Shown here piece by piece: positions 42,455 through 55,309 of a stretch of 64,000 nucleotides of DNA. A model generated the notes under the pieces. The model made no database searches, was not told the DNA's origin, and was given only the letters and a program-made list of their open reading frames with translations. This DNA comes from Cacajao melanocephalus (Eukaryota; Chordata; Mammalia; Primates; Pitheciidae). Positions within the stretch are counted from its first letter, which is position 1. Every line of letters starts with the position of its first letter. The DNA lies in NCBI GenBank assembly GCA_963573385.1, contig CAUYLG010022222.1, forward strand, positions 20,224-84,223, written 5' to 3'. Position numbers and translations under genes: made by a program.

Positions 42455-42692
42455 AAAAAAAATAGGGCCATATGATCCCAACAAAAATATCATGAAATTT
42501 TCTGAATAAAATCATAAAAAAGATGTACACATTAATTTTAAGAATTCATAATAAATTGAATAATACTCACTGATTAAAATAGAAACAGGGACAACTATGG
42601 AAAATCAGAAAAATTAGGATAAGAACAAGAATATTTAACATTAAAAAAAAAAACTGTGGAGGTAAAAAATACAAAAGAAAACTGACAGACCC

Positions 42693-42699
<7 letters not shown>

Positions 42700-42724
<25 letters not shown>
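42700..42724. repeat. Poly-A run
   Basis: About 25 uninterrupted A, not attached to a recognisable element. Confidence 0.9.
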
Positions 42725-42850
42725 GACAACCAAGTTCAACAAACTAGGATCACAGAAAGATATTTATAACAAACACAAATATAAGCACAATTTCAACAGT
42801 CAGAAACAAAAAGATTATCTTTGAAGCTGCAGGATAAAAGTGATGTCTCA

Positions 42851-43153
42851 GGCCAGGCACAGTGGCTTGTGCCTGTAATCCAGGCACTTTCGGAGGCCTA
42901 AGTGGGTGGATTACCTGAGGTAAGGAGTTCGAGACCAGCCTGGCCAACCTGGTGAAACCCTGTCTCTACTAAAACTACAAAAATTAGCCAGGTGTGGTGG
43001 TGCGTGCCTGTAATCCTAGCTACTCAGGAGGCTGTGGCTAGAGAACCACTTGAACCTGGGAGGCAAAGGTTGCAGTGAGCTGGTTGCACCAGTACACTCC
43101 AGCATGGCTGAGGCATAGAACGAGGCTGTCTCAAAAAAAAAAAAAAAAAAAAA
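42851..43153 (+). mobile_element. Alu
   Basis: Two-armed Alu with poly-A; flanking aaaagtgatgt / aaaagtgacgt. Confidence 0.95.
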
Positions 43154-43314
43154 GTGACGTACCATTTACAAACGTAGTCTTGTGTGATAATCAGTGAGCT
43201 GTTAACAAGAATTTTGCAGGCTGTAAGGGAACTGTGTGATTTAGTGATAAAAAGAAGTTGTGAAAAAAATAGCTATTAAGTGAGAATAATACCATCAGTG
43301 GATCTATCCTGCCA

Positions 43315-43316
<2 letters not shown>

Positions 43317-43345
<29 letters not shown>

Positions 43346-43346
43346 C
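43317..43346. repeat. (AAAAT)n microsatellite
   Basis: Five to six AAAAT units. Confidence 0.9.
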
Positions 43347-43686
43347 CTTCCAAAGTAACCAAATTCTAAAAAAGTATATTGGAACCGCATATGCCCTACA
43401 TATAAAAGGTGCTGAAAACCGTTTCTTCTACTGAAAATAACATGATTTTAAAAATAACACATAATCATATAAAAATACACCATATTCTGGGAAAAATATG
43501 CAAATACACAAAGTAGAATTTCTTAGCATTATCCTAGTGATGCAGAAAACATTTTAATTATTCTCTATAATTAGAAAGATAAAAGCATAGAAATCCTCAT
43601 AAACATCTGTTAATGAATATACAACATAAAAAATATAATTAGCAACATCAATGACAAGTTTGAAGAAAGATGCAATAAAAAATTTT

Positions 43687-44215
43687 GTATGCAACTTAAG
43701 TTCTTTTTTTTTTTTTTACCAGATTAAAATATGTTGTTGTACTTTTTAGAGGTTATATGTAATCCCTAATGTATCACAAAAATATTTGTATAAATACACA
43801 AAAGACCCTGGGCATGGTGGCTCATGCCTGTAATCTCAGAACTTTGAGAGGCCAAGGCAGGCGGATCACGAGGTCAAGAGACAGAGACCATCCTGGCCAA
43901 CATGGTGAAACTCTATCTCTATGAAAAATACAAAAATTATCCAGGCGTGGTAGCACACGTCTGTAGTCCCAGCTACTCAGGAAGCTGAGGAAGGACAATC
44001 ACTGCAACCCGGGAAGCCAAGGTTGCAGTGAGCTGAGATCCCACCACTGGACTCCAGCCTGGGTGACAGAGCAAGACTCTGTTTTAAAAAAAAAAAAATT
44101 GTATGCAACTTAGGTTTTTTTTTTTTTACCAGATTAAAACATACTGTTATATCTTTTAGAGGTTATATGTAATCCCCAAGATACCACAAAAATATTAGTA
44201 TAAAAACACAAAAGA
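43687..44215. repeat. Duplicated 0.12 kb segment, one copy before each of two Alus
   Basis: 43687-43805 and 44101-44215 are the same sequence (gtatgcaactta, a T-run, accagattaaaa, ggttatatgtaatcc, then acacaaaaga), differing at about one base in ten. Each is followed at once by an Alu. The two Alus differ in subfamily-like features, so this is not a simple duplication of segment plus Alu. Confidence 0.85.
43806..44098 (+). mobile_element. Alu (first of the duplicated pair)
   Basis: Two-armed Alu with the cacgaggtcaagagacagag phrase, typical of younger AluY-like sequence. Confidence 0.93.
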
Positions 44216-44510
44216 GGCTGGACTCAGTGGCTCATGCCTGTAACCCTCGCATTTTAGGAGACCGAGGTCGGTGGATAACCTGAGGTCAGAAGTTCAACAG
44301 CAGTCTGGCCAACATGGTAAAACCCCGTCTCTACTAAAAATAAAAAAATTAGCCAGGTGTGGCAGCGAGCGCCTGTAATCATAGCTACTCAAGAGACTGA
44401 GGCAGGAGAATTGCTTGAAACCGAAAGGTGGAGGTTGCAGTAAGCTGAGATCGCCCTACTGCACTCCACACTGGGCAAAAGAGCAAAACTCTCTCTCAAA
44501 AAAAAAAGAA
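44216..44510 (+). mobile_element. Alu (second of the duplicated pair)
   Basis: Two-armed Alu with an aacctgaggtcagaagttc phrase, more AluS-like than its neighbour. Confidence 0.93.
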
Positions 44511-44731
44511 ATCTAATGACTAAAAAAGACTGGAAGTGGCAGGATGGAAGTAGACATTCCATGCAAACATTAGGTAAATGAGAGCAGAAACAGTCAAAAC
44601 AATCTTACCCAAGCTACATCTTAAGTCAAAAACTGTAATATTTTATAAAATGTGCTTGAAATTGAAACTCCAAAGAAACAAAGAAGGACATCAAAAAATA
44701 ATAGATTCATTCACGGGGAGCCTATTACAAA

Positions 44732-44733
<2 letters not shown>

Positions 44734-44770
<37 letters not shown>
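44734..44770. repeat. (GT)n microsatellite
   Basis: About 18 GT units, adjoining LINE-1 sequence. Confidence 0.96.
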
Positions 44771-44771
<1 letters not shown>

Positions 44772-45633
44772 GTGTCTCATATTAGGGTTCCAAATATATA
44801 AAGCAAATATTGACAGAATAGGAGAAACACACAGAAAGCAATATAATTATAGAAAGATATTTTAATACCACATTTTCTGTAATAAAAATAATATGAGAAA
44901 GAATGCTAATAAGGGAACAGACTACTTAAATGCAGTATAAAACAAGTATTCCAAACAGAGTTATGGAGAACACTCCTCAACATCAGAATACACACCTTTC
45001 TCAATAGTTCGTACAACATCTTCCTCTACAGACCACATCTCAGGCCAAAAAGAAAGTCTTGCCAAAATTTTTAGAAGAAAAATTCTATGAATTACTTTCT
45101 ATGACCAAAATGAAATGAGAGTATACAACAAGAGAACAAGACTGAAAAATTTACAAATATATAGAAATTAAACAACACACTCCTGAGTGTGCTCTTATAC
45201 AAAAGTTGAAGTAGCTAATATTGTGAAGAGGTCCATCCTGCTCAGTGCAATCTACAGATTTAATGCAATGTTTTTCAAATTTCTTACTGCATTTTTGAAG
45301 AAATAGAAACAGCAATCCAAGAAGTATATAGAATCTTAAGAGACAATAAAGTACCCAACAGTCTTCAACAACATCAACAACAAAATGCTAAAGGCAATAA
45401 AGTTCTTAATTCAAAACACATTACAAAGCTACAGAATTAGAACAACTTGGTATGAGTATAAAGGTAAAAAAGTAGACTAATAAAATAAAATACAGCACAT
45501 TTATACACTTTCACATAATTGGTCATATAAGGAGTGACTTACTTATTGTTACTATAAGCCAGTAGGTGAAAGCAATGCAAATTTTGTTCATCAAATTATT
45601 CAGCAGCTATAATTTGAAGTATAAAAATTCTGA

Positions 45634-45923
45634 GGCTGAGCATGGTGGCTCACACCTGTAATCCCAGGACTTTGGGAGGCTGAGGCAGGTGGATCACCTG
45701 AGGTTGGGAGTTCAAGACCAGCCTAACCAACATGGAAAAATCACATCTCTACTAAAAATACAAAATTAGCAGGGAGTGGAGGCACATGCCTGTAATCCTA
45801 GATACTTGGGAGGCTGAGGCAGGAGAATTGCTTGAACTCTGAAGGCGGAGGTTGTGGGGAGCCAATATTGCACCATTGCACTCTAGCCTGGGCAACAACA
45901 GCAAACTTCCATCTCAAGAAAAA
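45634..45923 (+). mobile_element. Alu in the LINE-1
   Basis: Two-armed Alu; aaaaattctg repeats on each side. Confidence 0.94.
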
Positions 45924-46115
45924 AAAAATTCTGGAATAGCACTCAGTGTTCAAAAACCTAGTAATATTCGACAAACTATAAAGATAAATCTTGATGGCAT
46001 TATGCAAAATGAAATTAGCCAGCCATGAAAAGACAGAGATTGTATGAGGAGTTACACTCTTAGAAACAAAGAACAGAGTGGTGTTTGCAAAGTGGTAGAA
46101 AACAGAAAAAACTGG

Positions 46116-46426
46116 GGTCAGGCATGGTGGCTCACACCTGTAATCCCAATCCCAGCACCTTGGGAGGCTGAGGCAGGTGGGTCACCTAAGCTCAGGAGTT
46201 TGAAACCAGCCTGGTCAACATAGTGAAACCCCATCTCTACTAAAAATGCAAAAATTAGCCAGGCATGGTGGTGGGCAATTGTAATCTTAGCTACTCAGGA
46301 GGCTGGGGCACTAGAATTGCTTGAACCTGGAGGTGGAGGTTGCAGTAAACCAAGATCATGCCACTGTTTTCCAGCACTGGTGGACAGCAAGACACCATCT
46401 AAAAAAAGAAAAAAAAAAAAAGAAAC
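46116..46426 (+). mobile_element. Alu, left member of an inverted pair
   Basis: Two-armed Alu with a duplicated aatccc near its start, ending in an A-rich tail. Nine bases separate it from the next, opposite Alu. Confidence 0.94.
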
Positions 46427-46435
46427 AATTGGTAG

Positions 46436-46741
46436 TTTTTTTTTGTTTTTTTTTTTTTGAGAAAAATTCTTGCACTGTCGTCCAGGCTGGAGTCTAGTGG
46501 TGTGATCTTGGATCACCGCAACCTCTACCTCCAGGTTCAAGCGATTCTCCTTCCTCAGCCTCCCAAGCAGCTGGGATTACAGGCACCAGCCACCATGCCC
46601 GGCTAATTTTTGTTTGTATTTTTAGTAGAGATGGGGTTTCACTATGTTAGCGAGGCTGGTCTCGAACTCCTGATCTTGTGATATGCCCACCTTGGCCTCA
46701 AAAAGTGCTGGGATTACAGGCATGAGCCACCGCAGCTGGCC
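46436..46741 (-). mobile_element. Alu, right member of an inverted pair
   Basis: Full-length antisense Alu. Together with its neighbour it forms a tail-to-tail inverted repeat of about 300 bases per arm. Confidence 0.95.
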
Positions 46742-47527
46742 CAGTAGTTGTTTAATACATATTAAGATTTAGCTTTGCAAGATAAAAACATTTTAGCAGT
46801 ATGTTGTATATTAATGTCAACATAATTAATACGACTAAACTGTATATTTAAAAATATTTCGTGGTAAAAGTGTTTCTCCCACACAAAAATAATACAGATT
46901 TACAAATAAATAGGATGTTGAAATTATAAGAATTTTATGACTTCTCATCTATACAGGATTAGAAAACAATTCACAACAAATCTACACAGCACATATAAAA
47001 GTTATAAAAATACATGGATAATGTTTGTACAGGCAAACAAACATAGAGATAATTCTACTGGAAAAAGACATATGGCTAATTCATATTTGCTTTTGCTCCA
47101 CATTGTCTTAAATTGTACAAAGTTAAATATTGGCATGCACAATTACAATATATACTAAAAATCAAAACACAATTAACAGATCTGTGGTGACATACCGTAC
47201 AATATTTAACACAAAAGTATAAAATTGCAAAACAAAATTAAAACATGGGATGTAAAACTTATTAGATACCATCAACTAGATCAACATATTCCTTAAGGAA
47301 GTCTTAGAAGAAGAATATAGAAAAAAAATAATACAGAGGTTACCTGAAGGTATAAAAGGGTGAGAACTTTCCAAATTTTGATGTATTAAAAAAAGACTAT
47401 TTGTAACCAATAATACTTGATTTAAACATATTTCACTTTAAAAAGATGAAAATTTAACAATTTCCTATATAAAAGGTAAGGATGTTCATCACCACTAGCA
47501 CAGTTCTACAAAAAAATGCTACATGGT

Positions 47528-47650
47528 GGCCAGGCACTGTGGCTCATGCCTGTAATGCTACAGTTTTAGGAGGTCAAGGCTGTCAGAACAAGAGAGACCT
47601 GGAGTTTAAGATCAGCCTGAGTAATATGGGGAGACTCTGCATATAAAAGA
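47528..47650 (+). mobile_element. Alu left-arm fragment
   Basis: Diverged left arm from ggccaggcactgtgg to gactctgcat; no right arm. Confidence 0.8.
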
Positions 47651-48028
47651 CAGAAATGCTAAAATGAGTCAATTTTGTTTAAAAATACAATAATGCTGGA
47701 CAGCATCATTAAACCATATATAAAATAAAGCTATTAAATGTAAATATACAAATATAGAAATCGTTACTATCATAATGATAATGCATAAAACTAAAACTGT
47801 TGTGTAGAATATTTAAAACAGAATAAAAATCTGCATAAATGTTAATAAATATGCAATATAAAATAATTTTTAATATTAATAACAAATTAAAAATAGAGGT
47901 ATAATTTTATATTCAATTGAAATTGTCATGAAATCAAAATATATTATATTTATTTTAAGATGTTTCATGTATACAGACAAGTGTCTGTTTAAAAAAAAGA
48001 TGTTTCATGTAAACTTCATTTTTTAAGA

Positions 48029-48364
48029 TGATTGGTTTGGCTGTGTCCCAACCCAAGTCTCATTTTTAATTCCCTCTCATTTTTAATTCCCACATGTTGT
48101 GGGAGGGATGTGGTGGAAGGTAATTGAATCATGGGGACAGGTCTTTTCTGTTCTGTTCTCATAATAGTGAATAAGTCTCATGAAACCTGATGGCAACCTC
48201 TCTCTCTTGTCTGCCTCCATGTGAGACATGCCTTTTACCTTCCACCATAATTGTGAGGTCTCCCCAGTCACATGAAACTGTAAGTCCAATAAACCTCTTT
48301 CTGTTGTAAATTGCCCAATCTCAGATATGTCTTTATCAGCAGCATGAAAACAAACTAATAAACA
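48029..48364 (+). mobile_element. THE1-type solo LTR (ERVL-MaLR)
   Basis: Follows the THE1 LTR from tgattggtttggctgtgtcc through gaggtctccccagtcacatg, the taaacctcttt region and tatgtctttatcagcagc to its end. About 335 bp, no internal sequence. The direct repeat aagatgatt occurs at 48025-48033 and 48364-48372, overlapping the LTR start, so the exact boundary is uncertain. Confidence 0.94.
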
Positions 48365-48583
48365 AGATGATTATGAAGATTTTACAGAAAATGTGCAAAA
48401 CAAAATTTAAAACTAATTGAAGCACATCACTACCCAATTGAAATAAAATTTAAGTCAATAAAACCGTATATCAAAAAAACTACCACTCAGAAACATGCAA
48501 AACAATAACAATATAACTAGTAAGTTCATTTTAAGATATAATTTTAAATATGAATTAATTAAATGACATAATAAAAAGTAATG

Positions 48584-48850
48584 TAATCTCAGGACTTAAG
48601 GAGGTTAAGGTAGGCTGATCACTGGATCTCAGAAATTTGAGACTGGCCTTGGCAATCAATGTAGCAAAACCCTGTCTCAACCAAAAATACAAAAAAAACT
48701 AGCTGGGTGTGATGCTACAAACTTGTAACCCAGCTACTTGAGAGGCTGAAATGAGAGAATCTTCTGAGTTTGGGAGGTGGAGGCTGCTGTGAGCCATGAT
48801 CGCAACATAAACCAGCCTGGTTGACAGAGTGAGATCTGTCTCAAAAATCA
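48584..48850 (+). mobile_element. Old Alu (AluJ-like)
   Basis: Strongly diverged but complete order of both arms; the 5' start is missing. Confidence 0.85.
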
Positions 48851-49125
48851 AGGAATAAACAAGTAAATAAATGAAATTATAAAAAAGAAGAAGTTATTTA
48901 GTGGCTTAAGAAAAAAGCAAACAATATACTGCATGCAAAGGACTCATTTTAGCATTGAGTCAAATAGGCTGAAAACCACACAGTGAAATAAAGCTATAGT
49001 TTATGAAAATAGTAACTACAATTGGGTATTAGACAAAATATGCTTTAAGTCAAATGCTAATGTGAGACAAGCAATGACAGCATATACTGGTAAAATGGGT
49101 TGATCTACCACAAATCTATAACTAT

Positions 49126-49173
49126 TCTATCTACCTATCTTTCTATCTTTCTACCTATCTATCTGTCTATCTG
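49126..49173. repeat. (TATC)n microsatellite
   Basis: Imperfect TATC units with TTTC and TACC variants. Confidence 0.93.
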
Positions 49174-49374
49174 TGTATATATAACATCAGGGTCCCAAAA
49201 TATATAAAGCAAATATTGACAAAAGTAAAGCAAGAAATACATAGCAACATAATAATTGTAGACATCAGACCCCATTTTCAGTAATACATAGAAAATTCAG
49301 ATTAAAAAATCAGTAAGAAAACCTAGACAATACTATAGACCGTATTAATTATTTTGCATATAGAGGAGTACCTG

Positions 49375-49745
49375 AGAGTAGATAATTTAAAAAGAAATAA
49401 AGTTTATTTGGCTGACAGTTCTACAGACTCTACAAAAAGCATGTGCCAGCATCTGCTTCTCGTGAGTGTCAGCAAGCTTACAATCATGGTTGAAGGCAAA
49501 GATTAACTACCTATCTCACGATAAGAGACAGAGCAAATATGAGGGGAAGGATCCAGGTTCTTTTAATAAAACAGTTTTCATTTGAATTAATGGAGTGTAA
49601 ACATTTTGATTACCAAGAGGATGGTGCCTATTTATGAGGACTTTGCCCCCCATGACCCAAATACCTCCCACCAGGTCCCACATCCAACATTAAAAATTAC
49701 ATTGCAGCATCAGGTTTGGAGAACAGGAACATCAAAACTATATTA
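49375..49745 (-). mobile_element. MST/MLT1-type LTR (ERVL-MaLR), antisense
   Basis: Antisense MaLR LTR signature: ataatttaaaaagaaataaag, then ttacaatcatggttgaaggc, catgacccaaatacctccc and caccaggtcccacatcc. The 94-codon frame at 49606-49890 overlaps it and is not a gene. Confidence 0.82.
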
Positions 49746-49872
49746 TACACCAACTAGGTTTAACAGACACATGCAAAACTTTCCAATCAAAAGCAAGAGA
49801 ATACACAATATTCTTATTTGTACCTGGTGTATTCTGTTAGGATACATACTAAGACTTATAAAATTTAAGAAT

Positions 49873-50250
<378 letters not shown>

Positions 50251-50803
50251 CTAGAAATTAAAATTTAAAAATTCAAAAATATGTGAAAATAAAACACACT
50301 CTGCAACATATTTTTGCTAAGGAATAAAAAAGAAATTATTTCTTCAAAGATATCAATGCAACTACAGTGGTAGACAAATTCAATATAATCGTTATAAAAA
50401 TCCCAATAGCGGTTTTTTTTTAAAAAAATGTTGTTTAAAATGTTAAAATTTTATTATGAACTATAGCCAAACATCCATGAAAAGGAACAAAGAGGCATTA
50501 TAATTTCTGATTTTGAAACATATTAAAAGCAGCAATAACCAAAACAATGTGGTACTGACATAAAGACAGATAAACCGATGAAAGAACTGAATAGAGAGCC
50601 CAGAAATGAACCTTCTTTTGTATATAGCCAAAAAAACTCCCAAAAAATTGACATGAGCATACAACACACAAAAAATGACATTTTCAAAAAATGTTAAAAA
50701 CTGAATATTTATACGAATAAAATAAAGTTTGATTATTTTTGTAAACCATATGTGAAAAATCTTTTAATTAGACATAAGAAGATAACTTCTTGGTTTTTTT
50801 GTA

Positions 50804-51073
50804 TTTTTTTTTTTTTTTGAGACAGAGTCTTGCTGTGTTACCCAGGCTGGAGTGTAGTGGTATGGTCTCAGCTCAAGCGATTCTCCTGCCTCAGCCTCTT
50901 GAGTAGCTGGGATTACATGTGTGCCACCACACCCGGCTAATTTTTTGGTACTTTTAGTAGAGAAGGGGTTTCACCATGTTGGCCAGGCTGGTCTCGAACT
51001 TCTGACCTCGTGATTCACCCAACTCAGCCTCCCAAAGTGCTGGAATTACAGACATAGCCACCATACCCAGCTG
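50804..51073 (-). mobile_element. Alu
   Basis: Antisense Alu with a perfect 11-bp duplication gataacttctt (50781-50791 and 51074-51084). About 30 bases of the right arm are deleted near 50873. Confidence 0.95.
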
Positions 51074-51580
51074 GATAACTTCTTAATCTCTTAAAAATAC
51101 ATAGGGCAAACACATGACATTAGTCTTGGTGCCATTTTCTTAGATAAAACATTAAATGCACAAGCATTCAAATAAGAAAAAAAACAGAAAAACTGAACTA
51201 TACTACACTTCAAAAGTTCTGCATACCTAGGTAAACATTTAATAGAGGGATAATGCCTTCTAGAAAATTTGTGAAAATATGTACAAATCACACGTGAGAG
51301 GAGTCAATATTCAAAAAATATAAACAACTTTTAAAACTGAACAATAAAGTTGAATAACTTTATTTAGAAATAGAGAAAAATTAAAATAAATTTTTATTTA
51401 AAAAACACAAATGAAAAATACATTTGAAAGGCTACACAAAACTATTTTGTAGAGAAATGAATAAAAATCACAATGAAAAACAAAATTCCCTTAACAGCCA
51501 CTATCAATTTCTTAAAATGTCCACTATCAATTTCTCAAAAACACTAAATCTGGCAATGATGCCATAAAAATGAAACCCTT

Positions 51581-51720
51581 GGCCAGGCACAGTGGCTCAC
51601 GTCTGTAATCCCAGCATTTTGGGAGGCCGAGGCGGGCAGATCATGAAGTCAGGAGTTTGAGACTAGCCTGACCAACATGGTGACACCCTGTCTCTACTAA
51701 AAATAAAAAATTAGCTGGGT
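51581..51720 (+). mobile_element. Alu left arm, abruptly cut
   Basis: Left arm through the middle linker (ttagctgggt), then unrelated sequence. Confidence 0.9.
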
Positions 51721-52157
51721 TGACTGTTACTGAAAAAACAAAGATGCACCCATTATTTTATAACTGTAATTTAAATAATTTAAAATAAAATTATCAAAAC
51801 CAGCAATTCCATTTATGAATCTATATCTAAATTATGCAATATAAGACCTTGAAGACATATTTGATATAAAAGAATATTATTCAGCCTTAAAGAAAATCTT
51901 GTCACATTTAAAGTTACACTGAGAATATTATGTCAACTGAAATAAGCCAGTAACAAAATGATGGATGTTATGATTTCACTTATACGAGATATATAAAATA
52001 GGCACACTCGTGAAAACAGAAAGTAGAAGGGTGAATGTCAAGGGCTGGAGAGAGCATAAAATGGGTAAATGTTATTTAATGGATACTGAGTTTTAGTTTT
52101 ACAAGATGTAAAATTTCAAGAAGTCTTTTGCATAATGAGGTGAATGTAGTTGACATG

Positions 52158-52394
52158 CCGTGCAGCCTCACACTCCCAGGCTCAAATAATCCTGCCCCTC
52201 AATCTCTCAAGTAGCTGGAACCATAGGTACACATCACCATGCCTGGCTATTTCTTAGAAAAAAAATGTTTGTACAGAGGGTGTCTCCATATTTTGCCCAG
52301 GCTGGTCTCAAACTTTTGGGCTCAAGCAATCCTCCTGTTCTGGCCTCTCAAAATCCTGGTGTTACAGATGTGATCCACCACTATGCCTTGCCCT
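52158..52394 (-). mobile_element. Old antisense Alu (AluJ-like)
   Basis: Diverged antisense Alu lacking its poly-T end. Confidence 0.85.
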
Positions 52395-52652
52395 AACATG
52401 TACATTTAAATAGATTTAAGAAGGTAAATTATATGTTACATATTTTTACAATTATTTTTTTAAAAAACTGGAAAAAATACAGAATTATATATCTTTTTTA
52501 AAATTATCTTTAAATTACAAAAGACAATGATGAATATTTTTCTCACACAAAGGAAATACATATTCATCATTAAACACATGGTGAAAATAAGACTATTTCC
52601 AAGTCTACTCACTTAGACAAGATAAAACCAACATTAAAAATGAGCTAAGAAA

Positions 52653-52945
52653 CTGGGCAAGGTGGCTCATGCCTGTAATCCCAGGACTTTAGGAGGCAGA
52701 GGTGGGCAGAATACCTGAGGTCAGGAGTTTAAGAGCAGCCTGATCAACATGGAGCAACCCCATCTCTACTAAAAATAAAAATAAAAAAGCCAGGCGTGGT
52801 GACACATTCCTGTAATCCCAACTACTTGGGAGGCTGAAGCAAGAGAATCACTTGAACCCAGGAGGTGGAGATTGCAGTGAGCCAAGAGTGTGTATTGCAT
52901 TCCAACCTCAGCAACAAGAGCAAAACTCCATCTCAATAAGAAAAC
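52653..52945 (+). mobile_element. Alu
   Basis: Two-armed Alu with a perfect 17-bp duplication aaaaatgagctaagaaa (52636-52652 and 52946-52962). Confidence 0.96.
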
Positions 52946-53239
52946 AAAAATGAGCTAAGAAAGAATATATACAAGATAAGGTATAACCAAAATTAGGGTC
53001 GTATCTGTATATATAAACACACACATATATATAATCTGATTGTGTAGACATATGGCTCATTTATCTTTTAGTTAAACCCCACATTAACTTAAAGTATACA
53101 AACAATTGCAAATTGTCTAAAATTATAATACATAAGTAAAACCAATAGACACAATAAACTTATGTTAAGAAACCTACACTAAAAAAACACACTAATATAT
53201 AACTGCAAGACAATTAATAACAGAAATGTTTACTCATAA

Positions 53240-53540
<301 letters not shown>

Positions 53541-54169
53541 ATAATTTGTCTAGGTAATTGCAATGTTTGACTGTAACTGTGCATTTATGGAAGGCAGGCA
53601 TTTTAAAGTACTGGCATATACAGTCTGGGAGTAAAATTTCAGGGAAAATGGAGTACAATCATAAATAGGTGATGCTAATGAGAAACTTTTAATAGATAAG
53701 CATTTAAAAGAAACGTCAATTTTTACGTTTTAAATATATGCTATTTTTACACAAAATAAAACTAACTGTAATCAGTTTAGAAGCAAAGAATAGCCTTACA
53801 TTGCTAAATCATACACATATTTAGCAGACTATGGTAAGAGCTTTACAAAGAAAACAAATATTTGGGGAGTAAATTATGTTGTTATTTAGATATAGGCTGA
53901 CAAAAGTAGTTTAAAATTCTATAATTCCTTTTTGCCTGCCTGCATACTAAGTATCTAATTTAATTCAGGCACAACATGTAAATTCTAGTATATTGCCCTA
54001 AATTTTTGAATCTAAAATTACAGACAAATTTGAAGTAGAAAATAGAAAATAAACATTTGCAGAGTAACATTAATAAGTTAAAAAAGTAAAAGGTGCCCTA
54101 TTTGTTTATCCTCTGACAGGAAGAAAATTTATAAGCCATTCCTGACAAAAATGCCTGTATGAAAGAAGC

Positions 54170-54282
54170 AGGTTCACACCTGTAATGACAGCTTCGTGGT
54201 ACATTAAAGTTGGAGAATTGCTTCTGGTCAAAACATTAAGACTTGCCTGGGTTATGTAGCAAGACCTCATCTCAAAAATAAG
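54170..54282 (+). mobile_element. Alu-related monomer, very old
   Basis: Weak monomer-like order from gttcacacctgtaatgacag to gcaagacctcatctcaaaaa. Confidence 0.55.
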
Positions 54283-54289
54283 TGCCTTT

Positions 54290-54970
54290 AAGAGAGCTCT
54301 GAGATCCAGGAAGGGAGGTGTGAAACTCTGCTAAGGCCCAAGATCGAAGGTAATTCTTTTTAGAAGGCAGGCCCTCATTCAGGTGGCAAACTATAGGGCT
54401 ACTCTTTTTGGCTACAGACAAGAAAATGTTCCACCTAACTGGATTCCACCAAGAATTTTAAAGTTACTCTGTAACCATCCCAAACTCTTTCCAGCCACAG
54501 TCTTGGGGAGGTCCTGCCCTTCCAGAGGCCTAGAAAAAGACTCTTATTTACAGCCATGTAGCAGGCCTGCAGACCTTGGCCTTTACTGCAGTCCCTGAAG
54601 CAGTTCCATGATGCAGTTCCAGCTTCCTGAGCCACAGCTCATGGCCAGTTCTGCCTATGTAGAAACCCAAAGTGACCTGAAAAAATTCTCTCTTGTACTC
54701 AGTAAAAACCCATGCTCGTCCACACCCTGATATAAAGCCCACCATATGCAGACCTGATTGCAGAAATCAGCCCTTGGGTCTGCCCTGCAGAGCAGAGTCC
54801 TGAAGGATACTCACTCTGTACCAAAATTAAATGAGAATTGCAACTATCCAAGCCCCTTTTAACAAGACAACTAAAAGTGGACCCTTGTACAAACTCAGCA
54901 GCTTTAAGACCAAGCTACAGCCTCTCTTCACTACAAACCCAGAGAGCATTCTATCACACTGGGGGCACCA
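54290..54970 (+). other. Unassigned segment with LTR-like features
   Basis: Less AT-rich than its surroundings. It has a TATAAA at 54731-54736 followed by a C-rich stretch, which resembles the right half of an LTR. I could not name a family or find its borders. Open frames of 65-71 codons here lack motifs. Confidence 0.25.
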
Positions 54971-55209
54971 ATAAAATAATAGATTTTACTTTCTTAAACT
55001 AGTTTATAAAAATCTGAAGAACTGTTTGTTCCTTCAAATTTATAGACATCTATGCAAAACTATTGTTTCTTATTGTCAATAATTCTATTTTAACATAGCA
55101 CTGAAAGTATGTGAAAGAAGAAATAGTTAAAAAAAAAAAATTAGGTCATTGAAATTGAAGGCCAATAAGTAAAACGTTTCTTTGTCGATCATGTAATCAT
55201 ATACATATA

Positions 55210-55285
55210 TGTATTCATTAGTTTAAACAGGTTTTAATATATGATATCAATCATATATTAAAACCTGTTTAAACTAATGAATACA
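55210..55285. repeat. Perfect inverted repeat: 36-bp arms, 4-bp loop
   Basis: The arm at 55210-55245 is the exact reverse complement of 55250-55285, separated by atca. I checked all 36 positions and found no mismatch. The arm contains the palindrome gtttaaac. On either strand it would fold into a perfect hairpin. It lies in intron 3, about 1.3 kb before exon 3 on the plus-strand map. It matches no small transposon I know (it is not MADE1). Confidence 0.97.
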
Positions 55286-55309
55286 CTCAGTTAATTAGCA
55301 AAATAAGTT

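Larger units (their letters stand above)
44780..46900 (+). mobile_element. Decayed LINE-1 (L1M-like), ORF2 to 3' UTR, split by Alus
   Basis: ORF2 endonuclease-region traces (gcaaatattgacagaatagg, gaaattaaacaacacactcc, cut short), a mid-ORF2 part near 45200-45480, and the 3' part near 45930-46110 and 46742-46880 (aaactgtatatttaaaaat). Alus at 45634, 46116 and 46436 interrupt it. Confidence 0.75.

Noticed and set aside
48083..48289. A 68-codon minus-strand frame
   Set aside because: It is antisense to the THE1 LTR.
55210..55285. MADE1 or another mariner-type hairpin element
   Set aside because: The arms do not contain the MADE1 terminal or core sequence, and no TA duplication flanks the hairpin.
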